Origin: Bythopirellula goksoeyrii
Lineage (GTDB): Bacteria > Planctomycetota > Planctomycetia > Pirellulales > Lacipirellulaceae
Direction of reading: 5' to 3'
Length of the DNA stretch: 64,000 nucleotides
Assembly: GCF_008065115.1 (NCBI RefSeq)
Contig: NZ_CP042913.1
Location: 5,219,257 to 5,283,256, forward strand
In this document: in pieces, positions 55,604-64,000 of the stretch
Layout of the letters: every line of letters begins with the position of its first letter
Position numbering within the stretch: position 1 is the first letter of the stretch
Translations under genes and position numbers: made by a program
The notes under the pieces: model-generated
What the model was told of the DNA's origin: nothing
What the model saw: the letters and a program-made list of their open reading frames with translations, nothing else
Database searches by the model: none

Positions 55604-57370
55604 ATGAGCACCATGACCGAATCGAAATTACAGACCCCCGAGCTTTCTGCGCCCCATCCCACGCTGCATGTTTACAACACGCTCTCAAAGAAGAAAGAGC
55701 CTTTCCGCACGGTCGAAGCGGGCAAGGTGAGTATCTACCTGTGTGGACCCACGGTGTACGACAAGGCTCACATCGGTCACATGGTCGGCCCTGTCATCTT
55801 TGACTGCATCAAGCGTTATCTCCAATATTGTGGCTACGAGGTGACTTGGGTCGTAAACATCACTGATGTCGATGACAAACTAATCAAGAAGGCCAACGAG
55901 CGCGGGATCACGATGCTCGAAGTGGCAGAGGAGAACATTGCCGACTACAACTTTAATTTGAGCGCCTTAGGTGTCGATACGATCGATCACTTCCCTCGGG
56001 CAACCGATTGCATGGACGAAATTATTGCCCTCATCGAATCGTTGGTCGAGCAAGGGTTTGCCTATGAGTCTGAAGGAGATGTTTACTTCGAGGTTTCCAA
56101 GGATCAAGGCTACGGCAAGCTCAGCAACCGCAATGTAGAGCAGATGCAGGGTGAAGGAGGCGGAACGGCGGTTCGCAAACGGGGGCCAGCAGACTTTGCC
56201 CTATGGAAGACGGCCAAGCCAGGCGAACCTTCCTGGGAGAGCCCGTGGGGCCAGGGGCGGCCCGGTTGGCATATCGAATGCTCTGCCATGAGTCGCAAGT
56301 TACTCGGCGAGACCTTCGACATCCATGGCGGTGGGTTGGACCTGGTATTCCCTCACCACGAAAATGAAATCGCCCAGAGCGAATGTTGCCACAGCAAACC
56401 GATGGTCACGTATTGGGCCCACAACGGACTGTTGCGTGCCTCCAGTGCCGCAGGCAAAGTAGGTGGCAAAAGCGATCGCGCTGGCGAGCCCGCTTCAGCG
56501 GGCGATGAATCCGTCTCAGGTAAGATGAGCCGTTCCAAAGGCGCCGGTGGTCTCGCCGAGCTCATCCAACGACAAGGAGGCGAGCGAATCCGCTTTTTCC
56601 TCCTGCGTACCCATTACCGCAGCACGGTACTCTTCAACGAACCCGCCATCGAAGAGGCGGGCAGCGGGCTCGATGGCTTTTATCGCTTGTTCAAACGCTA
56701 TGAGCGAATCACCGGCAAGAGCTTTTACGATCTGCACGCTCCTGCCATCCGCGATGAAGAGCACACTTCAGCCGGGAATTCCGTCCTCGAAGCCGCTGCC
56801 AACTGTCGGAAAAAGTTTATCGCGGCCATGGACGATGATTTCAACACAGGTGGAGCAATTGGTGAGCTGTTTGAACTAGCCAAAGTCATCAACAAGCACT
56901 GCGACGATTCCAAACTGGAAGACTCCGGCCAGCAGGATGCCGAGGCAATTGCAACGCTTGAAAAATCGCTCACGACTTTCAAGGAATTGACGAATGTCTT
57001 GGGTCTGTTTGTCAATGCAGACGCTAAGCCGCAAGCGGCTGGTGGCGACTCTTTGTTGGGTGATGTGATGCAATTGGTGATTGACCTGCGGGCGGAGTCT
57101 CGGGAGAAGAAAAATTTTGCCACGGCTGATGTGATTCGCGATTGTGTTGGTCCCTTGGGCATTGTGCTGGAGGACCGTGCCGGGGGCACGGAGTGGTCAG
57201 GGGGAGGTGCGGATACCTTGGATGGAGTGATGCAATTGCTAATCAAGCTACGCCAAACAGCACGCGCATCCAAAGACTTTGCGACTTCTGATGCGATTCG
57301 CGATCGACTTGCCGCTCTGGGGGTTACCCTGGAAGACCGCGCGGGCGGGACCGAGTGGGTGAAGGCGTAA
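55604..57370 (+). CDS. cysS: Cysteinyl-tRNA synthetase with insert and duplicated C-terminus
   Basis: The 588-aa product is longer than usual (about 460-500). It has [16 protein letters not shown] (HIGH), [34 protein letters not shown] and GKMSRSKG (KMSKS variant). Between HNGLL and KMSRS lies an insert of about 28 residues rich in Gly, Ala and Ser; its DNA holds GGCGAGCCCGCT and AGCGGGC, a palindrome. Residues 483-536 and 537-588 are tandem copies of the C-terminal [10 protein letters not shown] to [10 protein letters not shown] segment. It attaches cysteine to tRNA-Cys. The core looks intact, so it should work. Confidence 0.96.
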   Translation: MSTMTESKLQTPELSAPHPTLHVYNTLSKKKEPFRTVEAGKVSIYLCGPTVYDKAHIGHMVGPVIFDCIKRYLQYCGYEVTWVVNITDVDDKLIKKANERGITMLEVAEENIADYNFNLSALGVDTIDHFPRATDCMDEIIALIESLVEQGFAYESEGDVYFEVSKDQGYGKLSNRNVEQMQGEGGGTAVRKRGPADFALWKTAKPGEPSWESPWGQGRPGWHIECSAMSRKLLGETFDIHGGGLDLVFPHHENEIAQSECCHSKPMVTYWAHNGLLRASSAAGKVGGKSDRAGEPASAGDESVSGKMSRSKGAGGLAELIQRQGGERIRFFLLRTHYRSTVLFNEPAIEEAGSGLDGFYRLFKRYERITGKSFYDLHAPAIRDEEHTSAGNSVLEAAANCRKKFIAAMDDDFNTGGAIGELFELAKVINKHCDDSKLEDSGQQDAEAIATLEKSLTTFKELTNVLGLFVNADAKPQAAGGDSLLGDVMQLVIDLRAESREKKNFATADVIRDCVGPLGIVLEDRAGGTEWSGGGADTLDGVMQLLIKLRQTARASKDFATSDAIRDRLAALGVTLEDRAGGTEWVKA

Positions 57371-57440
57371 CTCATTCCGGGTCGAAAATATTTGACGGCC
57401 GTGCCGCTTTAGCGGCCCGGTCTCTTGAGACTTACCAACT

Positions 57441-57947
57441 ATGCGAATCCTTGGAATTGACCCTGGACTGAACACCACTGGATACGGTGTGCTGGAAATC
57501 AATGACCGCAAACTGCGCCTGGTGGAAGCAGGCATCATTCGCAGTAAACCCTCTGGCACGCTCTCGGAGAGAATTCAGGAAATCTACGACGGTGTTACCG
57601 AAGCGATTGATTCGCTCAAGCCCGAAGTCCTGGCCCTTGAGAAACTTTACGCACACTACGATCGCCCCACGACGGCGATTCTGATGGGGCATGCCCGCGG
57701 GGTGATTTGTCTTGCCGCTGCGGAGCACGGAATCGAAGTCGAGGACTATGCCGCCACGCAGGTTAAGAAAACCCTCACTGGCAATGGTCGAGCACCCAAG
57801 ACGCAGATGCAACTTGCGATCCAGCATGAGTTAAATCTGGCCAATCTCCCGGAACCCGCCGACGTAGCCGATGCCCTGGCAATTGCATTCTGCCACTATT
57901 GCGTGTGGCGCGGACAACGCGTTGCCAATCAGTCTGCCGATCCGTAG
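57441..57947 (+). CDS. ruvC: Holliday junction endonuclease RuvC
   Basis: The 168-aa product begins [16 protein letters not shown] (Asp7), has [15 protein letters not shown] with Glu, and ends with [16 protein letters not shown] (Asp pair), the four acidic catalytic residues. It cuts Holliday junctions with RuvAB. Spacing to ruvA is 58 bp. Gene order cysS-ruvC-ruvA is intact, while ruvB lies about 4 kb away. Confidence 0.97.
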   Translation: MRILGIDPGLNTTGYGVLEINDRKLRLVEAGIIRSKPSGTLSERIQEIYDGVTEAIDSLKPEVLALEKLYAHYDRPTTAILMGHARGVICLAAAEHGIEVEDYAATQVKKTLTGNGRAPKTQMQLAIQHELNLANLPEPADVADALAIAFCHYCVWRGQRVANQSADP

Positions 57948-58005
57948 GATCGCAGCTACACGATTCTCGCAACTTGAAACTCATAACTGGAAACTAGTTG
58001 CCCCC

Positions 58006-58629
58006 ATGATCACAAAAATTACCGGTAAGCCACTGACCGTCTCCGGCGAAACGCTCACTCTTGCAGTGGGGGCCTTTGAATATGAGGTACTCGTCCCGGA
58101 ATTCGCTCGGCGACACCTGCAAGAAAGAATCGGCAAGGAAACGAGCCTCCATACGATTGAGTACCTGGAAGGTAATCCCATGCAAGGCCGCATGACGCCG
58201 CGTTTGATTGGATTCTTGAGCGGCATCGAACGCGAATTTTTTGAGCTGTTCTGCCAAGTCGATGGAGTGGGAGTGCGCAAGGCATTGCGCGCGATGGTGC
58301 GTCCGGTGCAAGACGTAGCACAACTGATCGAAGATCAGGACGCCAAGGGACTCAGCACGTTGCCTGGAGTGGGCCCTGCGACAGCAGAGCGGATCATAGC
58401 GAAACTGCGTCGCAAGGTGCCGAAGTTTGCCCTATTGGTTGGGCGAGACGTTCCTGCAGATGCCGACGTGCCTCGCGACGTCGTAAGCGAAGCCTTCGAC
58501 GTTCTCAGAGCGTTGGGCCACAGCGAATCGCATGCTCGGACCCTGCTCGACGATGCACTTGCTCGCAAGAAGAAGTACAAAGACGTGGAAGAACTGCTCC
58601 ACGCAGTCTACGAGCAACGTCAGAGCTAA
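58006..58629 (+). CDS. ruvA: Holliday junction helicase subunit RuvA
   Basis: ATG 58006 gives [10 protein letters not shown]; the longer frame to 57871 overlaps ruvC. The 207-aa product has the OB domain, helix-hairpin-helix blocks ([28 protein letters not shown] and [19 protein letters not shown]) and a C-terminal domain ([22 protein letters not shown]). It binds junctions and loads RuvB. Confidence 0.96.
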   Translation: MITKITGKPLTVSGETLTLAVGAFEYEVLVPEFARRHLQERIGKETSLHTIEYLEGNPMQGRMTPRLIGFLSGIEREFFELFCQVDGVGVRKALRAMVRPVQDVAQLIEDQDAKGLSTLPGVGPATAERIIAKLRRKVPKFALLVGRDVPADADVPRDVVSEAFDVLRALGHSESHARTLLDDALARKKKYKDVEELLHAVYEQRQS

Positions 58630-58646
58630 GCATGCTCGAATTTAAA

Positions 58647-59213
58647 TTACACGGATGATGGTTCGCCATCCGGTTCAACAGGCGGCTCAGTTGCTTCTGC
58701 ATCCACGGGACCAACCGGATTTCGACCTTTTCCAGTAATATAAGCTGCTAAGGCGGCGATGCCCATATAAAGGAAGTCTACTTCCGAAACCGTATCAACA
58801 GTGGGTTTCTCAAGGCGAATCGCTTTGCCCGTACCTGCGGCAGGAAGTTCCAATGGCTCTTCATCCACTTCTACGGCGGCAACTTCGTCGCCCGCATCGT
58901 CTTCGGCTTCTACCTCATCCACTTGAGCTACAACGTTTCCCACGTTCTTCACTTGGCTGATGTTTTGCATCACTTTCGCGTAAACCACACGGCCACCCAC
59001 GATGGCTGCCAAGGCCAGAATGGCTGCCAAGGCCGCTCGGCCTGTACTTTCGCGCGCTGATGGACCAGCGGCCGCATTGACGCAAAGACCGGTGATGAGT
59101 CCAACGGCGATCGCTAGCCAACCCATCTCATGCCCCGTGGCATGTTCCAGGTAAAACCAAGCAGCCGCACTGGCTGCGGCGCCAATCAATCCGCTTATAA
59201 GAACTCGCATCAT
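58647..59213 (-). CDS. Small membrane protein with acidic linker
   Basis: The 188-aa product has three hydrophobic segments near the N-terminus (VLISGLIGAAASAAAWFYL, GWLAIAVGLITGLCVNAAAG, AALAAILALAAIVGGRVVYAKV) and one near residues 147-160 (VDFLYMGIAALAAYITGKG). An acidic linker (DEVEAEDDAGDEVAAVEVDEEPLELP) lies between. I do not recognise it. It converges on ruvA by stop codons 18 bp apart. Confidence 0.7.
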   Translation of the reverse strand: MMRVLISGLIGAAASAAAWFYLEHATGHEMGWLAIAVGLITGLCVNAAAGPSARESTGRAALAAILALAAIVGGRVVYAKVMQNISQVKNVGNVVAQVDEVEAEDDAGDEVAAVEVDEEPLELPAAGTGKAIRLEKPTVDTVSEVDFLYMGIAALAAYITGKGRNPVGPVDAEATEPPVEPDGEPSSV

Positions 59214-59469
59214 CCGCCCTCCGCATGAAGAGATTCCGCCGGTGAGAAGACTATGGCCTCGATGAGCTCACGGCAGCTTCCCCTATAATAACTATTGTTA
59301 GTGCCCTGCGCCAAGCTTTTCAGAGGGCAATTCTCAAGTATCTTGTGAAACATTGCAGTGGTTTTCAACGTAACAGCTTACCAGATCGCTAGAATTTGGC
59401 CCCAGGACGATGCTGTCGACGTCCCTTTGCCAACGTGATTACAATAGCCTACATGCAACCGATTTCTTC

Positions 59470-59579
59470 CTAGTGCTTTGGCAACGTTGGATTTTGGGAT
59501 CGCCATCTCGTTCTCAAAGCCAATGTGCACGCGTAAAAGAGATGGCGATCCCAAAAAAGTTAATTTGACAAAGCACTCG
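59470..59579. repeat. Long imperfect inverted repeat (MITE-like) before the hydrolase pair
   Basis: The left half (59470-59509) and the right half (59539-59579) are about 80% complementary over 40 bp, ending in a core TTTTGGGATCGCCATCTC. The loop is about 29 bp. No coding function is seen. It lies 25 bp upstream of the hydrolase at 59604. Its size and structure suggest a miniature mobile element. Confidence 0.75.
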
Positions 59580-59603
59580 GTTCCCGATTTAAATTGCAGG
59601 TCC

Positions 59604-60377
59604 ATGTTAAGCATTCTCGAACGGTTGCTCGTGTTTCCTGCCCCGCCGGTGAATGAAGATGACTGGGATGTCCCCGATCTCCCGTTTGAGGACATCTACT
59701 TCCACGCACAAGATGGCACTCGACTGCATGGGTGGTTCGTGCCCCACCCTGAGCCGAAGGCAGTCGTATTATATTGCCACGGCAACGGCGAATATGTCGC
59801 CCAACTCGCAAATCGGCTGCGTGTTCTGCGCGAACGGATTGGAGTCACCGTGTTCGCCTGGGACTATCGTGGGTATGGCCACAGCGAGGGCCAACCTCAT
59901 GAAACGAATGTTGTTGCGGACGCCCGTGTGGCTCACATGTGGCTTGCTGAAAGAACAGGACTCAAACCCTCTGATATTGTGCTGATTGGTCGATCGCTTG
60001 GAGGCGCCGTCGCGGTAGAGCTGGCAGCCGAATACCAAGTGCGAGGCTTGGCACTCGATCGAACATTTGCATCCCTGGTCGACGCGGCGGCACACAACTA
60101 TCCCTGGTTGCCAGTGCGCTGGCTTATGAAGAATCGTTTTTCTTCTCTTGAGCGGATTCAACATTATCATGGACCACTACTGCAGACCCACGGCACAGCC
60201 GACCACATCGTGCCGTTTGAGATGGGGAAGCAATTATTTGATGCAGCCCCCGGCAAGAACAAACGCTTTATCGAAGTCCCCGACGGGGACCATAGCGGTC
60301 CACTTCCCGATTATTGCTACGAAGCACTGGTAGAATTTATCGACTCGCTCGAACCGGTGGGGAATGCGTACCGGTAG
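59604..60377 (+). CDS. Alpha/beta hydrolase
   Basis: The product from ATG 59604 is 257 aa. It has CHGNGEY (oxyanion), DYRGYGHSEG, GRSLGGAVA (nucleophile elbow, Ser), DHIVPF (Asp) and GDHSG (His). The layout matches the BEM46/ABHD13-type hydrolases. Substrates are unknown, likely esters or acylated lipids. The next gene at 60520 is a paralogue (shared RSLGG, WLPVRWLM-like PVRWLM, GPLLQTHGTAD vs GPVLQFHGTAD), so they are a tandem duplication. Confidence 0.86.
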   Translation: MLSILERLLVFPAPPVNEDDWDVPDLPFEDIYFHAQDGTRLHGWFVPHPEPKAVVLYCHGNGEYVAQLANRLRVLRERIGVTVFAWDYRGYGHSEGQPHETNVVADARVAHMWLAERTGLKPSDIVLIGRSLGGAVAVELAAEYQVRGLALDRTFASLVDAAAHNYPWLPVRWLMKNRFSSLERIQHYHGPLLQTHGTADHIVPFEMGKQLFDAAPGKNKRFIEVPDGDHSGPLPDYCYEALVEFIDSLEPVGNAYR

Positions 60378-60519
60378 CATTAGAAAAATGGGAACAATTT
60401 AGCCGAATGGAGAAAGACTCCAACTGTAGCTGCAAGAATTCAGGCGAAAGAATGACAAGCTGGGAACTTTTCGAATTCTTGCGAATCCGGCTACCATTTG
60501 GCTAACACTATTGCGAACA

Positions 60520-61398
60520 ATGGATCCATCGAATTCACAAACGAGTACACCGAAGCCAAATCCTATAGCAAGAACGGGAGGTCGAGTTCTCCGTCTTGTG
60601 CTGCTCATCTACCTCGGTATTTGCCTCCTCCTCATGGTGATGGAGAGCCGGCTCATTTACATCCCGCCTCCCGCTCGGGACGCTTATGTGGAGGCCGAGC
60701 GATTAGGGGGTGAAGAAGCAAGGTTCCAAGCTGAGGATCAAACCAATCTCCACGGTTGGTACTTTCCCAAGAGCGGTTCGAAGCGAGCGATTGTCTATTT
60801 TCATGGCAATGGTGAAGATGCAGATCAAAACGTTGATTTAGGTGCTTATTTACGTGACTGTTTAGATGCCTCGATTCTTGTATTCGACTATCGGGGCTAC
60901 GGTCACAGCGAAGGCACGCCCGATGAAGACGGAATCATCGGCGATTCCGTAGCCGCTCAAAAATGGCTCGCCAAACAGACCCATCTCGATCCGAGCAAAG
61001 TAATCTTGTTCGGACGTTCCTTGGGTGGCGGCGTGGCCGTGGCTGCCGCGGAGCAACTCGGAGCCAAAGCGCTCATTTTGCACAGCACCTTTGCCAACAT
61101 GGACGATATCGCAGCGAGCCAATATCCGTTCATCCCCGTGCGATGGTTGATGAGGAATCCCTTTCGTTCACTGCAGCGGATGAAGCATTTTACTGGACCT
61201 GTACTTCAATTCCACGGAACAGCGGATGAGTTAATCCCGATCGAATATGCCCGACCACTCTACGAAGCGGTGACAAACAAACATAAGAAGTTCGTCGAGA
61301 TCCCTGGCGGCCGACATAACGACCCCTTGGCTGCCAATTTCTGCGAAGTCGTGAACGAATTTCTTATTGGGATTGAGCCATCTGAAACGTCCAAATAG
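60520..61398 (+). CDS. Alpha/beta hydrolase, membrane-anchored paralogue
   Basis: The product from ATG 60520 is 292 aa with an N-terminal signal anchor (LRLVLLIYLGICLLLMVM). The catalytic core has FHGNGED, DYRGYGHSEG, GRSLGGGVA (Ser), GTADELIP (Asp) and GRHND (His). It shares order and words with the gene at 59604. The anchor suggests a periplasm-facing enzyme whereas its paralogue is cytoplasmic. Confidence 0.88.
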   Translation: MDPSNSQTSTPKPNPIARTGGRVLRLVLLIYLGICLLLMVMESRLIYIPPPARDAYVEAERLGGEEARFQAEDQTNLHGWYFPKSGSKRAIVYFHGNGEDADQNVDLGAYLRDCLDASILVFDYRGYGHSEGTPDEDGIIGDSVAAQKWLAKQTHLDPSKVILFGRSLGGGVAVAAAEQLGAKALILHSTFANMDDIAASQYPFIPVRWLMRNPFRSLQRMKHFTGPVLQFHGTADELIPIEYARPLYEAVTNKHKKFVEIPGGRHNDPLAANFCEVVNEFLIGIEPSETSK

Positions 61399-61422
61399 TC
61401 CCGGCAAAGGTGCGCAAGAAAG

Positions 61423-61507
61423 TTAAACGCAAAGCTCGCCGAGACGCAGAGGTCCCTAAACAACACTAATAGGCAATTCTCTGCGCCTCAGCGATCTCTG
61501 CGTTTAA
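61423..61507. repeat. Inverted pair of CGCAGAG/CTCTGCG blocks between convergent genes
   Basis: TTAAACGCAAAGCTCGCCGA (from 61423) is the imperfect reverse complement of the segment ending GCGTTTAA at about 61507. Both are the second module of the dispersed repeat at 38250, 49413 and 50241. A stem of about 28 bp can form, suited to end both transcripts. Confidence 0.82.
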
Positions 61508-61523
61508 AATTCCCTTTGAAACC

Positions 61524-62627
61524 TCACACGTTGACCATCGTCTCGGGCATTTCTCTCAGGAAAAGGTAAACCATCACTCCCAGACCTATGACGTCGGTCA
61601 TCAAGTTGTCGGCGGCAGTGGCAGTCCCTGCTAGTGCGCTGATGTAGATAAAGGTCCCGGCAGTCAGTAGGGAGACACCTGCGAGAAATGTCGCTGTCAG
61701 GCTAATCGTGTCGCCACCCTGAGGTCGCAGGCTGCGTAGCTCGTGGAAGAACTGGTACATCACCAGAGCAAAAATAATCAGTCCTCCCATGGCATACTCG
61801 GCCAGATCAGGCAACACGATAACCGCGTCATAGAGTCCATGGGCAAACACCAACACGCCAAACACGGCCAAGGCCTGTGGACCTTGATTGCGGAAATCCA
61901 GACAGGCACGATAAACTGCCAAGCCAATTAATCCCGTCAGAGCAATGTGAAATGGATTGGCTGTCAAGAAACGGCCCAGCGTATCACTTCCCTGGCTCGA
62001 AGTGAGGTATCCCATGTTCTCGTTTATGGCGAATCCCAATCCGACGCATCCCGACAGGATGAGCGCTGCCGCCTCATCTCGTTTCCGCACTATCAGTGCC
62101 AGCAGCGGAAGTAGACAGAGTAGCTTGGCCAATTCCTCGCGGAGTCCCACACCCAACACAAAGAAGCGCAGACCCGGCAACATTTCGGGGCTGAATTCGA
62201 GATGCCAGCGATATTCCTGCCACAATGAAAAGAATCGCGTCGGCCAAACGCTCAAGCCCCCCAGAGCGATTGCAACCAAAGCTCCCCAAACCCGCCAATC
62301 GCGCAGAGTGTCCGAACGTAACGCCTGCAACAGAAACACGAGCCAGCAGCAACCTGCCAACAAGGCCAATGCGATCACGCCGGGACTGAAATCGACAAAC
62401 ATCCGTTGCGGGATCTCCCACCAAACTTGCCACCATTGGCCGCCACTGGCCAGTTCTTCGAGCCGGTCGCGGCCGGCACGAAGTGCAGGTCCGCTAAACC
62501 CTAGCCCACCAGTCAACTGATGAGCTAGCCAGCCAAGCACCACGCCGGCCGCGATGATTCCAATCACCATCCGCCAGAGATAAGCGGGATCACGAGATTT
62601 TACACGCAAATAATGCTGCCATGTCAT
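61524..62627 (-). CDS. PrsW-family intramembrane metalloprotease
   Basis: ATG 62627 gives a 367-aa product; the upstream 95 residues run through a palindrome and are probably untranslated. It has about 10 membrane helices with REELAKLL (EExxK-like), GLGFAINENMGYL and AHGLYDAVIV, which hold the PrsW metal and Glu residues. PrsW cuts anti-sigma factors in Bacillus. No anti-sigma target is nearby. Confidence 0.85.
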   Translation of the reverse strand: MTWQHYLRVKSRDPAYLWRMVIGIIAAGVVLGWLAHQLTGGLGFSGPALRAGRDRLEELASGGQWWQVWWEIPQRMFVDFSPGVIALALLAGCCWLVFLLQALRSDTLRDWRVWGALVAIALGGLSVWPTRFFSLWQEYRWHLEFSPEMLPGLRFFVLGVGLREELAKLLCLLPLLALIVRKRDEAAALILSGCVGLGFAINENMGYLTSSQGSDTLGRFLTANPFHIALTGLIGLAVYRACLDFRNQGPQALAVFGVLVFAHGLYDAVIVLPDLAEYAMGGLIIFALVMYQFFHELRSLRPQGGDTISLTATFLAGVSLLTAGTFIYISALAGTATAADNLMTDVIGLGVMVYLFLREMPETMVNV

Positions 62628-62658
62628 GGGTGAGATTATCGCATTTCGCGAGCCAAAC

Positions 62659-62750
62659 GGCGAGCCGGGTCGTCCCCGACCCCGGTACTTCTGCCTTTGA
62701 ACCAGTGCTGCTCCACCGATAGTCGGGGGTCGGGGACGACTCGGCTCGCT
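62659..62750. repeat. GGCGAGCC-ended palindrome between divergent genes
   Basis: GGCGAGCCGGGTCGTCCCCG (from 62659, arm to 62683) pairs with 62726-62750 with a few mismatches. The ends share GGCGAGCC with the transposase-linked palindromes at 13732 and 14404, but the inner sequence differs. It lies between the PrsW-like gene and ruvB. Confidence 0.8.
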
Positions 62751-62837
62751 GGAATTCGCGGTTTCATCGATATCACACGATTTGTTATATTGGCGCACTA
62801 ATAGCATACATGTGTTCACACTCCAGATTGAGATCCT

Positions 62838-63926
62838 ATGGCCCGCGAACCGATTCTCTCCGCCGAAGATACTGCTCCCCCGACTGTCGCTCCTGTCATT
62901 GATCCTGAGCAACGCGAGGAGGATGTCGCCCTACGGCCGAAGCGGATGGAGGACATGGTCGGGCAGCGCGAAGTCTACGAGCGTCTCAAGATTGCCGTCG
63001 ACGCGGCGCTGATTCGCGGTGAACCACTAGGCCACGTTCTCTTGGATGGTCCGCCCGGATTGGGCAAAACGACCTTCGCCACCTGCATTCCCCGGGCGCT
63101 GAATGTTCCGCTACAAATCGCTAGTGGGGCCACGCTGATGGCACCAAAGGATTTGTTGCCCTATCTGACCAATGCCGAGGAAGGTTCGATCCTGTTCATC
63201 GACGAGATTCATCGCCTCCCCAAATCGGTTGAGGAATTCATGTATCCAGCCATGGAAGATTTCCGTGTCGATATCACGCTGGGGGAAGGAGTCTCGGCAC
63301 GCACGGTGAATATGTCACTACGGCCGTTCACGATCATCGGCGCAACCACACGTAGCGGCCTGCTCTCGGCACCTTTGCGGGATCGTTTCCAAGTCCGGGA
63401 GCATTTAGAGTTTTACAGCGACGAGGAATTGACCGAGATCGTCCGTCGCAACGCCGCCAAGCTTCGCATCGAGATCGACGATGCGGCCGCTGAAAAGATT
63501 GCTTCATGCAGTCGAGGCACTCCCCGGGTGGCCAACAATCGACTCCGCTGGGTCCGCGACTATGCCACGAGCCGGGCCGACGGCAAGATCACCCTCGACG
63601 TTGCCAAGACCGCCCTGAAGATGCTCGGCATCGACCAGATGGGTCTCGATGTGCAAGACCGCAAATATCTGGAAACAATCTTGCGGGTATTCCACGGTGG
63701 ACCGGTCGGAGTGGAAGCCGTTGCCCACACCCTCAACACGGCCACCGACACCCTCACCGACGAGGTCGAGCCGTTTCTCCTGCGAGCTGAATTGGTAGTC
63801 CGTTCCCCCCGCGGCCGCAAACTAACCACCGCCGGCTATCATCATCTGGGCGTCACCCCGCCAGCCGACTTCCGCAGCAGCTATGCCGAGCCGCTCGATG
63901 CGGAGCAAGATCGATTGTTCGAGTGA
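62838..63926 (+). CDS. ruvB: Holliday junction helicase RuvB
   Basis: The 362-aa product has Walker A GPPGLGKTT (71-79), Walker B ILFIDEIHRL, sensor GATTRSG, and a C-terminal winged-helix domain (VAHTLNTATDTLTDEVEPFLLRAEL). It is the motor of branch migration with RuvA. It is separated from ruvCA by about 4.2 kb. The rest of the window (63927-64000) shows no gene start. Confidence 0.97.
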   Translation: MAREPILSAEDTAPPTVAPVIDPEQREEDVALRPKRMEDMVGQREVYERLKIAVDAALIRGEPLGHVLLDGPPGLGKTTFATCIPRALNVPLQIASGATLMAPKDLLPYLTNAEEGSILFIDEIHRLPKSVEEFMYPAMEDFRVDITLGEGVSARTVNMSLRPFTIIGATTRSGLLSAPLRDRFQVREHLEFYSDEELTEIVRRNAAKLRIEIDDAAAEKIASCSRGTPRVANNRLRWVRDYATSRADGKITLDVAKTALKMLGIDQMGLDVQDRKYLETILRVFHGGPVGVEAVAHTLNTATDTLTDEVEPFLLRAELVVRSPRGRKLTTAGYHHLGVTPPADFRSSYAEPLDAEQDRLFE

Positions 63927-64000
63927 TTGCTGCCCAGGTATTGCGGCTTTCCGCTTAGCGTAAAATGGACGAAGCATCAGCGTCCAATTGATTAAGTACC

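Overview
The window is about 64 kb of bacterial chromosome that reads as a member of the Planctomycetota, most likely the Pirellulales. This is an inference from gene content. Supporting marks are two giant secreted beta-repeat proteins ending in dockerin-like repeats and PEP-CTERM sorting tails, a planctomycete-type ECF sigma factor next to a Hanks-type kinase with TPRs, a lysine/alanine-rich histone H1-like protein, an S46 peptidase, LpxB (so a Gram-negative type envelope), and a secreted tyrosine-rich protein. No rRNA, tRNA, CRISPR array, prophage or integrated plasmid was seen. Most genes are core housekeeping genes separated by palindromic intergenic repeats.

Layout. 1-621: S46 peptidase cut by the left edge. 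1245-5799: a translationally coupled three-gene membrane module, a MotA/TolQ/ExbB-type channel with a long cytoplasmic coiled coil followed by two different single-pass ExbD/MotB-like partners. This is the most unusual system in the window. 5850-12321: two tandem PEP-CTERM/dockerin adhesin-like genes on the minus strand, followed by a 56-bp relic of the 3' end of the third module gene. 12603-14792: transglutaminase-like protein, a REP-associated tyrosine transposase flanked by two near-identical palindromes, and a small unknown gene. 14819-17749: lepA, lspA and a DksA/TraR-like gene. 18158-20967: thrC, dapB and a small conserved protein. 21014-25660: SecD-head-like protein, SpoIIAA-like protein, MFS transporter, metal-binding lipoprotein, thiC. 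25923-32422: phosphatase, recA, kinase/ECF sigma pair, PEP-CTERM protein. 32926-36881: thpR, clpC, TPR membrane protein. 37206-42469: ThiD2-ThiE fusion, manC, ruvX, SDR, MBL hydrolase, tyrosine-rich protein. 42614-49330: M20 deacylase, a candidate small RNA, mrp, H1-like protein, SGNH-like protein, site-2 protease, lpxB. 49550-52439: secreted protein, CYTH protein, UAP1-like pyrophosphorylase, a 38-residue membrane protein. 52724-63926: metK, membrane protein, ispF, cysS, ruvC, ruvA, membrane protein, two alpha/beta hydrolases, PrsW-like protease, ruvB.

Pathway links: thiC and thiE (thiamine), thrC and dapB (aspartate family), ruvA, ruvB, ruvC, ruvX and recA (recombination), manC, the UAP1-like enzyme and lpxB (sugar nucleotides and lipid A), clpC, the site-2 protease, PrsW, lspA and S46 (proteolysis and envelope quality control).

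Repeats are a theme. At least four palindromic families sit between genes: GGCGAGCC-ended elements tied to the transposase, CTCTGCGCC elements paired with a CGACC/GGTCG palindrome, TTAGC-word arrays, and CATTTCGAG/CTCGGGATG hairpins. Two appear to have entered or reshaped coding sequence, in cysS and in the gene at 49550.

All calls are from reading the sequence and translations by eye. No database search was run. Start codons were moved where a ribosome binding site, a signal peptide or the family's usual N-terminus argued for it.
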